A stretch of DNA of 35,722 nucleotides. It comes from Phocaeicola sp. (GTDB lineage Bacteria > Bacteroidota > Bacteroidia > Bacteroidales > Bacteroidaceae). A program made the position numbers and the translations under genes. The notes under the pieces were generated by a model. That model had not been told where the DNA came from and searched no databases. It worked only from the letters and a program-made list of their open reading frames with translations. The stretch covers positions 1-35,722 of the forward strand of contig JARIAN010000138.1 of the NCBI GenBank assembly GCA_029257865.1, read 5' to 3'. Below, piece after piece: positions 1 through 8,206 of the stretch (position 1 is its first letter; each line of letters begins with the position of its first letter).

Positions 1-731
1 CGTTTTGTCTATTATACATAAAAATTGATATTTTATGTAACCGAAAAGGAAACTTCATGTATGTAGATGTAGGCGGAGGAAGTACTGAAATCAATATGCT
101 TGTCGATGGGAATTTGGTATCTAGTTATTCTTATAATATAGGTACTATTCGTGTGCTCAGTGGTACTACAGAAGCAGAGGAGTGGAATCGCTTAAAGTTG
201 GATGTTAATAGGCTGGCTCTTGCCTATCCGGGAATTAAACCAGATAAACAGCACTAGCGTATTACTGTGAAATCTTTGGCGGAAATTTATCAGGTAATGA
301 GCCATTTGACTTTGGAAGAACGTGTAAAACGGTTTAAATTGAGGTATGACAGAGCTGATGTGATTGTACCTGCGGCCTATATATTCTTGTCTGTAGCGGC
401 TTTCTGTAAGGCTAATTATATTTATGTACCTACTATTGGATTGGTTGATGGTATTATAGACGAATTGTTTACTCGAAAGATTGATGAATTGCAAATGAAT
501 TTGGATGCGCAGATGATTAATCCATTGGACGAAATGGTTGATGTGGAAGATGATAGGCAGGAATTGGAGGAGGATGACAAGATTTCTGAAATTGAGAATA
601 TGGAACAGGATTCGATATCGGGAGCATCTGCAGGTGAGGATAATTATCTTGATGATGAAAATAATCCGGTTACTTGGATTGACGAAGATTGGGAACCGGA
701 AGTTTCTGATGATGAAAGAATGAAACGCTAG
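1..731 (+). pseudogene. Ppx/GppA-type exopolyphosphatase remnant, 5' end outside the window
   Basis: The frame is open from base 3 and contains the Ppx/GppA phosphate-binding signature DVGGGSTEI just after the Met codon at 57. A TAG at 255-257 interrupts it. The same frame then continues to 731 and carries the family's C-terminal block (RADVIVPAAYIFLSV, then YVPTIGLVDGII). Intact homologues have a glycine-rich stretch of the IGSGGNINK type and about 20 further residues between these parts. Here the text runs from GIKPDKQH, stop, straight into RITVKSLAEIYQVM, so a segment is deleted as well as stopped. The last 80 or so residues are strongly acidic, unlike the core. Intact relatives hydrolyse polyphosphate or pppGpp; this copy is unlikely to, since the sugar-kinase-like fold is broken. 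A GTG at 267 could restart translation of the C-terminal piece. The family call is solid; loss of function is inferred. Confidence 0.72.
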
Positions 732-741
732 TCGGAAGGGT

Positions 742-786
742 AAAACAAGCATCATGAAGCAAAGAAATAGTTGTTTCATGATGCTT
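742..786 (-). terminator. Hairpin terminator of the PL8 lyase gene, possibly bidirectional
   Basis: Arms 747-762 and 771-786 form a 16-bp stem with one G-U pair and an 8-nt loop. On the minus strand the stem is followed by TGTTTTA, a short U-tract. It lies 37 nt past the stop of the minus-strand lyase gene and just past the end of the plus-strand ppx remnant, so it sits between convergent units. Confidence 0.7.
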
Positions 787-822
787 ATATTGTAGAATGA
801 TTGAAACCAAAAGAGTTTCGAT

Positions 823-3231
823 TTATTTTTTATTAAAAGTGACATCTGTACCCACTTTCAGTTCCCGTTGTTGAGTAGGGTCAGCTACTAATATTTCAGG
901 ATTCTCTTGGCTGATTCCTTTTATCATGATTACACATGGCTTGTTAGCCTTGATGGTGTAGTCATCACAGTTAAGCGTTCCGGCTTCAAAGAAAATAGCT
1001 TGGAGCATATCTAGCTTACTGTTGCTTACAGCCTGCAGGTTACGTTCGTTGCATTCTATCTTTAGGATATCCTGTTTGTAGTCTTTTAAGGCGTTGACAG
1101 ATTCAATGTTTGGGACAATGATATAGGCATACTTTTGATTGGTAGGATTGACGCCATGTGAAATCCACATGTTGAATACAGGCAGGCTAACTTCTTCGTT
1201 GGGCTGATTAAAGTTGATTTTACTCCATTTACCCTTTTGGATACCATTCTTGATATTCAAGTTGCAATCTTCTGGGAGGAAGTAGCCGATATGGTCATGT
1301 AATACTGCTTTTTGGGAATAATGAGTGTAAGTAGTATTGGAGTCTGTGGTAGTTGTTTTTTTCCATTCAGTCATATCAATGCGTCCTTTCAGGTGACACT
1401 GATTGATGGAAGTATGTATTTCTTTTCCACTATTGCTGTTGATTCCAGCCCCTAGACATACAATTTCATCATCAAACATAAACCATCCCTTGTTGGCTTT
1501 CATCTGGAAATCATTCATGGCATAAGCCATTACACCGTATTGTCCATCAGATACACCTCCTACAAAGTCGGATACTCCTCTTACTCCCCAGTCGAAATGG
1601 TTTTCAACTTCACCACTTGGCGTGGTGGTTCCAGGTATCTTGTCCCATTCCCAAACAGGGAAGATATTCAGATACTCATCTCCATTCACTCTGATGTTAG
1701 TAGCCCCTTCAGCCACAAAAGTTCCAAACAAGTTTTCTCCGTTGCCACTTTCTGAGCGGCAGGTGCGTTTAGATACGGCTCTTACGGAGAAGTCGTAGTT
1801 CTTTCTGTTGTGCAGCATATAGTCTGACAAGTAGAAGAGTGTGTTTCTGTTGTCTCGCCCGATGGTGCTGTCTAGGGTTTTGAATCTTTTTTCAGCATCC
1901 TCATAAACTTGTTTGTGCTCAGGGTCGAGCATCTTCATGTTAGTGAACAAATCATCGTAAGTGCCCGAATCGAGGATATCCACGCGCGATACACTTCTTC
2001 CGCAGATGCTGAAATCGCAATATCTGGAACGCATCACATTTAAGTAGGTATTTCTCACAAAATCGGAGAACAACTTGCGTTTTTCCGGTTTCATAGCAAA
2101 TTTTGTATCAAGGAAAAGCGGTGCATTTTTTACAATATTGTCTACAAAAACCTTTCCGTATCCGCTGATATATACCTGTTTTCCGTGTTGTTGATAAGAC
2201 ATGTCTTTCATGATGCCTTCAAAATCTGTAAAGCATACTGGCTGGAAAAATTCTTTTACGTTGATATCTACTATACTGTCGTTTTTCAGCACACATCCTC
2301 TTACCAGATTATGGATGGCAATATCCATTTTGTTAGCGCCGGTCCATTTTCTTGGGTCACAGTCTTCCATAAAGAGCACGGCCCCTTCTTTTATTTTGGC
2401 AGGTAGTGTAGAGGTTCCGGCTTCCATCAAGGCCAGGATGTCAGCCATTGCTTGAGGTCCGGAGATCTTGTTGTGCCACCAGTTGTCCGACTTCGGCTTA
2501 CGCTCCAACCATGCCTGCAAGGCCTGTTTGATGGCTTTGTAAAGTATTTTGTTGCCATATAGTTCCGACTGAGGATTAGTGTATGCGATAGCTAGCAGCC
2601 TTACATTTTCTAGATGGATTAAAGGTTCCCAATTCGTTCTGAACAGGCAGTTGTAGTCGATTTCATCCCATGTTCCGTCAGGGGTTAGTTGGAGCATCAA
2701 TTGTGGGGCATGGCTGAGTGCCTTCTTGTTTAGTCCGGAATGATAGAGTTGCTCTCTTACACGTTGTAAAATCAGCTCAAAGTCATCTTTAGGGCTTTGT
2801 TTGATAAATTTGGCCTTTTTCCCTTTGTCAGGGTTGAATGCTTTGTAGTAGGGATGTTCTTCCAGTTCTACTTCTCCGGTAATAGTCAGAGTGGTAGAAA
2901 ATTTTTCATTTGTAAAGATTTCAATGGGGATACTGAAACTTTCCGCATTTCTTCCTTTCGGGTGATAGGTAACCTTGAGTTTTCCTTGTTCGCCAGGAGC
3001 GTAAATGTTTTTGTCAGACAATACGGAAGTGCATCCGCATCCTGTAATAATTTTCTTGATTGAGAGAGGTTTGTCCCCTTTGTTCTGGAATGTGAAATCG
3101 TGTGATATCTGTCCGTTTTTCTCTTGAATAAGACCGAAATTATACTCCTTTTCATTAAAAGAAATTTTCTGTGCCATTGCAGAAGTACCAATAGCCGTCA
3201 GTCCTAAAAATGTAAATAATACGCCTTTCAT
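823..3231 (-). CDS. Exported polysaccharide lyase of PL8 type with N-terminal DUF1573 domain
   Basis: The 802-residue protein starts with a signal peptide (residues 1-20, ending AMAQ). Residues about 25-120 are a DUF1573/ASH-like beta-sandwich (GCGCTSV at 64-70). The rest matches PL8 lyases (chondroitin AC, hyaluronate and xanthan lyases), which cleave uronate-linked polymers by beta-elimination. It shows NWWHNKISGP (250-259), TGANKMDIAIH with candidate catalytic Asn300, QQHG with His349, SGYG with Tyr358, and GRSVSR with Arg412. The His-Tyr and Tyr-Arg spacings (9 and 54) equal those I recall for the Flavobacterium and pneumococcal enzymes. The central beta-domain block with PGTTTPSG follows. 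It is probably periplasmic or surface-located and supplies oligosaccharides to the divergent SusCD system. Neither GH88 nor sulfatase genes are nearby, so the substrate (glycosaminoglycan or another uronate glycan) is open. A degenerate -7 element (TAACTTTA, 3260-3267 on the minus strand) precedes it. Confidence 0.9.
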   Translation of the reverse strand: MKGVLFTFLGLTAIGTSAMAQKISFNEKEYNFGLIQEKNGQISHDFTFQNKGDKPLSIKKIITGCGCTSVLSDKNIYAPGEQGKLKVTYHPKGRNAESFSIPIEIFTNEKFSTTLTITGEVELEEHPYYKAFNPDKGKKAKFIKQSPKDDFELILQRVREQLYHSGLNKKALSHAPQLMLQLTPDGTWDEIDYNCLFRTNWEPLIHLENVRLLAIAYTNPQSELYGNKILYKAIKQALQAWLERKPKSDNWWHNKISGPQAMADILALMEAGTSTLPAKIKEGAVLFMEDCDPRKWTGANKMDIAIHNLVRGCVLKNDSIVDINVKEFFQPVCFTDFEGIMKDMSYQQHGKQVYISGYGKVFVDNIVKNAPLFLDTKFAMKPEKRKLFSDFVRNTYLNVMRSRYCDFSICGRSVSRVDILDSGTYDDLFTNMKMLDPEHKQVYEDAEKRFKTLDSTIGRDNRNTLFYLSDYMLHNRKNYDFSVRAVSKRTCRSESGNGENLFGTFVAEGATNIRVNGDEYLNIFPVWEWDKIPGTTTPSGEVENHFDWGVRGVSDFVGGVSDGQYGVMAYAMNDFQMKANKGWFMFDDEIVCLGAGINSNSGKEIHTSINQCHLKGRIDMTEWKKTTTTDSNTTYTHYSQKAVLHDHIGYFLPEDCNLNIKNGIQKGKWSKINFNQPNEEVSLPVFNMWISHGVNPTNQKYAYIIVPNIESVNALKDYKQDILKIECNERNLQAVSNSKLDMLQAIFFEAGTLNCDDYTIKANKPCVIMIKGISQENPEILVADPTQQRELKVGTDVTFNKK

Positions 3232-4032
3232 ATCAATGAGATGTTAAAAATAGATGCAGTAAAGTTAGCAAATTTTTTATGAATAGGGAATAACAAACAA
3301 GTAGGTTTGTCATTTTATTGACTGTTATGAGAGATGTAAATCGTTTGGGTGCAACTGACTGTTAAAAAATGTAATCTGACTGTCTGATACTCTCTTGTTT
3401 ATGTGCTGGTGTTCGAGTGTTGTCAAAAAAAGGATTCTCACGGCTCTATTTTTCGTCTATTTCCTTATTTATCAAATTGATAAGTCCGATTTTGGCATCT
3501 TTTATTTTCACCCAAAGAGTGTAAAATCAAGGCAAAATACACCCCTTCTCTTTCCGTTTTTTGATGACTTCTGACCATTCCCTCCAGATCGTCGGCATAT
3601 TTTTACCCAATCTTCTAATTATTTCAGCGAAAACAATTAAATATTTTCCCCAAAATGATTACAAGATTCCCTAAAAATGTCAGTATGATTTCGTTTCCTC
3701 TTCCTAAAACAGGTAGAAATTCTCTCTTTTTCCTCTCTAATTGATGTAATCTTATCTAGTTGAAATGTTATAAAACGTATAAAAGAGTAATATTTGCCTA
3801 ATAAATATAATGGTTCAGTAATTTTATACTAAGATTTAAAAGTTGCAAATAAGTCGGTTAAAGCAGACTTAATCATTACTTAGGCTCGGCTAATTTTTAT
3901 CAACCGATTACTAAAAAAAAGAGATGTAGGGTTCTTTTTATAAAAGGATGACATTGATGGAACTTAGTTACTGGCGGTGATTTTACAAAAGCATTTTTAG
4001 TGGTAAATAAAGTTTAGATAAAAAAGGATGTA

Positions 4033-4081
4033 ATCATATATATAATGATAACAAGTATTATCTTATCATTATATATATGAT
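4033..4081. repeat. Perfect 19-bp inverted repeat upstream of the Nudix regulator
   Basis: Arm 4033-4051 and arm 4063-4081 are exact reverse complements, with an 11-nt spacer; both arms are AT-rich (ATCATATATA core). It lies about 55 nt upstream of the -33 box of the regulator promoter and in the control region shared with the PL8 gene. A protein-binding site for the neighbouring regulator or an AU-rich RNA hairpin are both possible. There is no U-tract after it on the plus strand, which argues against a terminator in that direction. Confidence 0.85.
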
Positions 4082-4135
4082 ATTTATATTACTGATAATT
4101 ATTATATTGTAAAGGTGAAAATAGTTGATAAATTA

Positions 4136-4165
4136 TTGGAATAATAAAAAAATAATGTATTTTTG
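4136..4165 (+). promoter_or_regulatory. Bacteroides-type promoter of the regulator-susC-susD unit
   Basis: TTG at 4136-4138, a 19-nt spacer, then TATTTTTG at 4158-4165 fit the Bacteroides -33/-7 pattern (TTG and TAnnTTTG). Transcription would start near 4172, about 20 nt before the regulator's ATG at 4192. Confidence 0.7.
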
Positions 4166-4167
4166 CA

Positions 4168-4187
4168 TCATCATATAAAAGTGATGA
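4168..4187. promoter_or_regulatory. Possible operator overlapping the transcription start
   Basis: TCATCA (4168-4173) and TGATGA (4182-4187) form a 6-bp inverted repeat with an 8-nt spacer directly downstream of the -7 box. The position is ideal for autorepression by the Nudix regulator. The arms are short, so this is a candidate only. Confidence 0.35.
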
Positions 4188-4191
4188 AGCA

Positions 4192-4917
4192 ATGAAAGAA
4201 ACACTAGTACCTTTGGCAAATAACCATATATCTGTAGATTGTGTGGTAGTTGGGTTTGATGGAAAGCATTTGAAGGTTTTATTAATTCGGCGTGATGGTG
4301 AAGAGAATGGGGAGGCTTATCATGACATGAAATTGCCTGGAAGTTTGATTTATCAAGATGAAGATTTGGATGAGGCGGCCCGCCGCGTCCTTTTTGAATT
4401 GACAGGATTGAAAAATGTAGACTTGATGCAATTCAAGGCCTTTGGTTCTAAAGGGCGGACAAAAAATCCTAAAGATGTGCATTGGCTTGAACGTGCTCAA
4501 AGTGCAAAAGTGGAACGTATTGTTACTATTGCATATTGGGCAGCAGTGAAGATCAGCCGTTCTTTGGAGTTGGATGTTGCTGGATTTCAGGCACAATGGG
4601 TGGCATTGGATGATATTCCATCTTTGGCCTTTGATCATAATCAGATTATACAAGAGGCAGTGAAGTATATCTGTCATTATGTAGAAGTTGATTTGATGGC
4701 TTTGTTTAATCTTTTGCCTCGAAAGTTTACGGCTGCTCAATTACGTGTTTTGTATAATTTGCTTCGTGGGAAAAATATAGATGCTAGAAACTTTCATAAA
4801 AAGATGTCTCAGATGGAGTATGTGATACCATTGGAGGAGAAAGAACAAAAGGTTTCTCATCGGGCAGCACGGCTCTATCGTTTTGATAGGGTGCTATATA
4901 AAAAAGACAGAAAATAG
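4192..4917 (+). CDS. NrtR-like transcriptional regulator, degenerate Nudix domain plus winged helix
   Basis: The 241-residue protein has an N-terminal Nudix fold (residues about 10-150) and a C-terminal winged helix (about 165-235: FTAAQLRVLYNLL, then RNFHKKM, then RAARLYRFD), the architecture of NrtR and of the Bacteroides arabinose regulator AraR. In the Nudix box the glutamates of the REUxEExGU motif are largely lost (RRVLFELTGL), so pyrophosphohydrolase activity is unlikely and ligand sensing more likely. It lies 64 nt upstream of susC with no terminator or clear promoter between, so the three genes are probably co-transcribed. By analogy with AraR it would repress the locus until a sugar or sugar derivative binds. 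The ligand is unknown; the neighbouring enzymes suggest a uronate-derived compound. The start is supported by a good promoter about 20 nt upstream of the ATG. Confidence 0.87.
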   Translation: MKETLVPLANNHISVDCVVVGFDGKHLKVLLIRRDGEENGEAYHDMKLPGSLIYQDEDLDEAARRVLFELTGLKNVDLMQFKAFGSKGRTKNPKDVHWLERAQSAKVERIVTIAYWAAVKISRSLELDVAGFQAQWVALDDIPSLAFDHNQIIQEAVKYICHYVEVDLMALFNLLPRKFTAAQLRVLYNLLRGKNIDARNFHKKMSQMEYVIPLEEKEQKVSHRAARLYRFDRVLYKKDRK

Positions 4918-4981
4918 CTGTTGATTAAATCTGTAAAATATATTATATGTAATATTGTTAAATCTAATAATTTCGAATGCT

Positions 4982-7900
4982 ATGAGGAATAGTCAGAATT
5001 TGAATTTTTTATTGTCTAAGAAAGCATTCTTGCTTCCTGTAGTCATGGCATCTGCCTGTATTGTTTCGGCAGAGCCGGTGCTAACAATGACTCCACATGC
5101 CGATGCAGTAAATAGTGTGTCTCAAACAAAGGTCATAAAAGGTGTTGTAAATGACCAATATGGTGCCGTGATAGGTGCCAATGTTCATGTAAAAGGTACA
5201 ACAATTGGTACGATTACTGATATGGATGGAGGCTTTTCGCTAGAGGTACCTTTAAATTCTATATTGGAAATCTCTTACATCGGATATTTAACCCAGGAAG
5301 TTAAGGTTACTTCGGCCACTCGTGATATTCGGGTCGTTTTAAAGGAGGATACTGAAACATTGGAAGAAGTGGTGGTAGTAGGCTATGGAACTCAGAAGAA
5401 AGTCAACATGTCTGGTTCAGTTTCTTCTATTAATGTAAATGAATTAACGGAGAGCCGTCCTATCACAAACGTTTCTCAAGCCTTAGCTGGTGTGGCTGCC
5501 GGGGTTAGTGTGATGAGCAATAGCAATCAGCCGGGTAATGATAATGCTTCTATCAAGGTCAGAGGTCAAGGTACTTTGAATAATTCAGACCCTTTGGTAA
5601 TTATTGATGGTGCAGAGGCTGGCATTAATACAATCAATCCTCAAGATATTGAGTCTATTTCTATTTTGAAAGATGCTGCATCTGCTGCAATTTATGGTTC
5701 TCGTGCTGCTAATGGTGTTATATTAATCACAACTAAGCAAGGAAAATCGGGCAATATCAAGTTGGATTATAATGGATATGTGTCATTTGTTTCAACTTCG
5801 ATACCTGACCATATGGATCCGGTTTCGAACTATGCCGATTATATGGAGTTGATAAACGAGGGCTATTTGAATTCGAATTCTAGTCCTAAGTTCTCTCAAG
5901 GAGTGATTGATGAATGGCGAGCAGATGGAGGGCGTGATCCGTTGAGATATCCGAATACGAATTGGCTGGATGAAACATTTGATTCTTCAGTAGCACATAA
6001 TCATGTTGTGTCTTTGAGCGGTGGTAGTGAAAAAATTAAATTCTATTCATCTTTTGGGTACCAAAATAATCCGGGTGTGATGGAAAACACGGGTTTTGAG
6101 AAATATAATGCACGATTGAATATGTCGGCAGATGTGAAAAAATGGTTGAATATTACTGCTCAAGTAAACGGATATGTATCTAACATGGATCCGGCAGCTA
6201 AATATAAAAGTTCGGGAAGTACAGTCAGTGATGTGTTTAAATTCGCCTCTGCAACAACACCTGGTATGGTATTCAGAGCTCCAGATGGACGATTTGGTGC
6301 GATGAACAATTCAGAAGATGATGCCCAGGCAGCAGGGAATAATCCTTTGATGCGATTAAATACTGTGGCGGGTGGTATCCGTAAAACCAATATGCGCTCT
6401 CGTTTTATTGGAACATTGAAGCCATTTAAGGGTTTTACGTTAACAGGCTCTTACTCTTATGAATTTGTAGATGAGGAACGTAAGTCAAAACCTATCTTTG
6501 TAGATGGCTGGAATTTTAAAGAAGAAAGAGCTACATTCTCTAATAAGAGAAAAAGTCAAATTTCAAATTATGATGGAAAAGTGGAGCGTTTCTTCAATGA
6601 TATTGTGGCACGTTATGAGACTCGTGTAGTTGATGACAGATTGGGGATTAATGCAATGTTAGGAGCAAGTCAAGAAAAATATCGTTCTCATAACTTCTCT
6701 GCTTCTAAGTATGATATGATTGATACAAGTTTGGGAGTATTGAATGGTGCAGTGGGTGATGCTTCTGCCGGTGGTTCTAGTGCAGAATGGGCTATGCGTT
6801 CTTATTTTGGTCGTGTGAATTTGGATTGGGATCAGAAGTATTTGTTGGAAGTGAATTTAAGAGCTGACCAGTCATCACGTTTCTTGAAATCTAATCGTAC
6901 TGGTTATTTCCCGTCAGCTTCTTTTGCATGGCGTGTTGACCAGGAGAAATTTATGAAAAAGTTGCTGGATAAAGGCTTGAGTAGTTTGAAACTGCGACTT
7001 TCTTATGGTTCATTAGGAAATAATGCGGTAGGTAATTATGATGCTTTGGCTTTATATGCTAATAAGACCGATGGAAATCCATTCAACTATTGTTTGAATA
7101 ATTCATTAGCATTAGGTTTGGCACAAGGACGATTGGCTAACCCTGCTTTGTCTTGGGAATCTACTTATATGACTAACGTAGGTTTGGACTTTGGATTCTT
7201 TAATAGTCGTTTGACGGGAACTATTGATTACTTTCACAAAAAGACTAAAGATATCTTGATTAACCTTCCGGCTCCAGATGTTCATGGAACGGCAGCTATT
7301 CCAAAGCAGAATAGTGCTGAAGTATTGAATCAAGGTGTAGAACTTTCATTAGGTTGGCAAGACAATATAGGTAAATTTCATTATTCTGTAAATGGAAACT
7401 TCACTTATGTGAAGAATGAAGTTACTAAGTATAAAGGAAAAGATAAGGGGGGAATTACTTATAATGGTGCTAGTATTATTTGGGAAGGTCACCCTATCAA
7501 TTCTCAATACCTGCTTCGTTATGATCGCATTATTCAAACCGATGAGGATTTGGCTTTGGTGCAGCAGATGATAGATAATGCTCCTGTTGTAGATGGTAAG
7601 AAAGTTAATCCGTTTGCAGCATTCGGCACTCCAGAAAAAGGTGATTTGCTTTATAAGGATATCAATGGTGATGGTATCGTAGACTTGAACGATAGAGAGA
7701 TTGTGAGCGATGGTCCTAATCCTAAGTTTCAGTTTGGATTGAATCTTACCGCTTCCTATAAAGGAATCGATTTCGCTGTTTTGTTACAGGGACAGGCTGG
7801 CGCTAAAGTTTATTGGCAGAATGATTTGGCCAATACCTCTAGTGTTCGTTATGGATATCAGTTGAATAAAGAGGTTGTTGATGGCAGATGGTACGAAGGC

Positions 7901-8194
7901 AGAACAAATGCGACCTATCCTCGTTTATTGGAGTATAGTAATCAAAAGAACAAGCAAATGAGTGATTTCTATTTGGAAAATTTGTCTTTCTTGAAGATTA
8001 GAAATATTCAGATTGGTTATACATTGCCTTCTAAATGGACTAAATGCGCTTCTTTGGAGCGAGTTCGTTTTTATGGTAGTTTGGAGAATTTCTTTACTTT
8101 TACTTCTTTCAGGGGATTTGATCCGGAAATGGGTGCATCCGTTGATTACCCAGCTATGAAGAGTGTGGTTTTAGGTGTTAATCTTAGCTTTTAA
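4982..8194 (+). CDS. SusC-type TonB-dependent outer-membrane glycan transporter
   Basis: This 1070-residue protein imports oligosaccharides across the outer membrane with TonB energy. I prefer the ATG at 4982 to a TTG at 4955 because it begins MRNSQNLNF directly before the signal peptide (cleavage near VSAEP). After it come a carboxypeptidase-D-like domain (KGVVNDQYGAVIGANVHVKG onward), the EEVVVVGYGTQKK segment typical of SusC proteins before the plug, a plug with IRVRGQ-like and DPLVIIDG motifs, and a long beta-barrel ending in the aromatic strand VVLGVNLSF. It is paired with the SusD gene 12 nt downstream. Specificity cannot be read from sequence, but the locus suggests a uronate-rich glycan. 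It is probably expressed from the promoter before the Nudix regulator gene. Confidence 0.96.
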   Translation: MRNSQNLNFLLSKKAFLLPVVMASACIVSAEPVLTMTPHADAVNSVSQTKVIKGVVNDQYGAVIGANVHVKGTTIGTITDMDGGFSLEVPLNSILEISYIGYLTQEVKVTSATRDIRVVLKEDTETLEEVVVVGYGTQKKVNMSGSVSSINVNELTESRPITNVSQALAGVAAGVSVMSNSNQPGNDNASIKVRGQGTLNNSDPLVIIDGAEAGINTINPQDIESISILKDAASAAIYGSRAANGVILITTKQGKSGNIKLDYNGYVSFVSTSIPDHMDPVSNYADYMELINEGYLNSNSSPKFSQGVIDEWRADGGRDPLRYPNTNWLDETFDSSVAHNHVVSLSGGSEKIKFYSSFGYQNNPGVMENTGFEKYNARLNMSADVKKWLNITAQVNGYVSNMDPAAKYKSSGSTVSDVFKFASATTPGMVFRAPDGRFGAMNNSEDDAQAAGNNPLMRLNTVAGGIRKTNMRSRFIGTLKPFKGFTLTGSYSYEFVDEERKSKPIFVDGWNFKEERATFSNKRKSQISNYDGKVERFFNDIVARYETRVVDDRLGINAMLGASQEKYRSHNFSASKYDMIDTSLGVLNGAVGDASAGGSSAEWAMRSYFGRVNLDWDQKYLLEVNLRADQSSRFLKSNRTGYFPSASFAWRVDQEKFMKKLLDKGLSSLKLRLSYGSLGNNAVGNYDALALYANKTDGNPFNYCLNNSLALGLAQGRLANPALSWESTYMTNVGLDFGFFNSRLTGTIDYFHKKTKDILINLPAPDVHGTAAIPKQNSAEVLNQGVELSLGWQDNIGKFHYSVNGNFTYVKNEVTKYKGKDKGGITYNGASIIWEGHPINSQYLLRYDRIIQTDEDLALVQQMIDNAPVVDGKKVNPFAAFGTPEKGDLLYKDINGDGIVDLNDREIVSDGPNPKFQFGLNLTASYKGIDFAVLLQGQAGAKVYWQNDLANTSSVRYGYQLNKEVVDGRWYEGRTNATYPRLLEYSNQKNKQMSDFYLENLSFLKIRNIQIGYTLPSKWTKCASLERVRFYGSLENFFTFTSFRGFDPEMGASVDYPAMKSVVLGVNLSF

Positions 8195-8206
8195 AACAAT
8201 AAGGCA

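Larger units (their letters stand above)
3232..4191. other. 960-nt AT-rich intergenic region between the divergent lyase and regulator genes
   Basis: I see no credible coding frame on either strand. The region holds a short perfect palindrome TTATCAA-A-TTGATAA (3469-3483), a 21-nt string at 3588-3608 that recurs with two changes at 35323-35343, the large inverted repeat at 4033-4081, and the regulator promoter near 4136-4165. It is far longer than needed for two promoters, so an unlisted small RNA or long leader is possible. Confidence 0.6.

Noticed and set aside
192-845. 217-residue minus-strand frame over the ppx remnant
   Set aside because: Antisense to a region with clear Ppx/GppA homology; it is full of Ile, Phe and Asn with no signal peptide or motif, and it overlaps the terminator of the PL8 gene.
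4033-4081. Intrinsic terminator
   Set aside because: The stem is almost entirely A-T, and no U-tract follows it on the plus strand; no gene ends just upstream on either strand.
4955-4981. TTG start giving SusC nine extra residues
   Set aside because: The added residues (MLNLIISNA) precede a normal signal peptide that starts at ATG 4982; TTG starts are uncommon and nothing favours this one.
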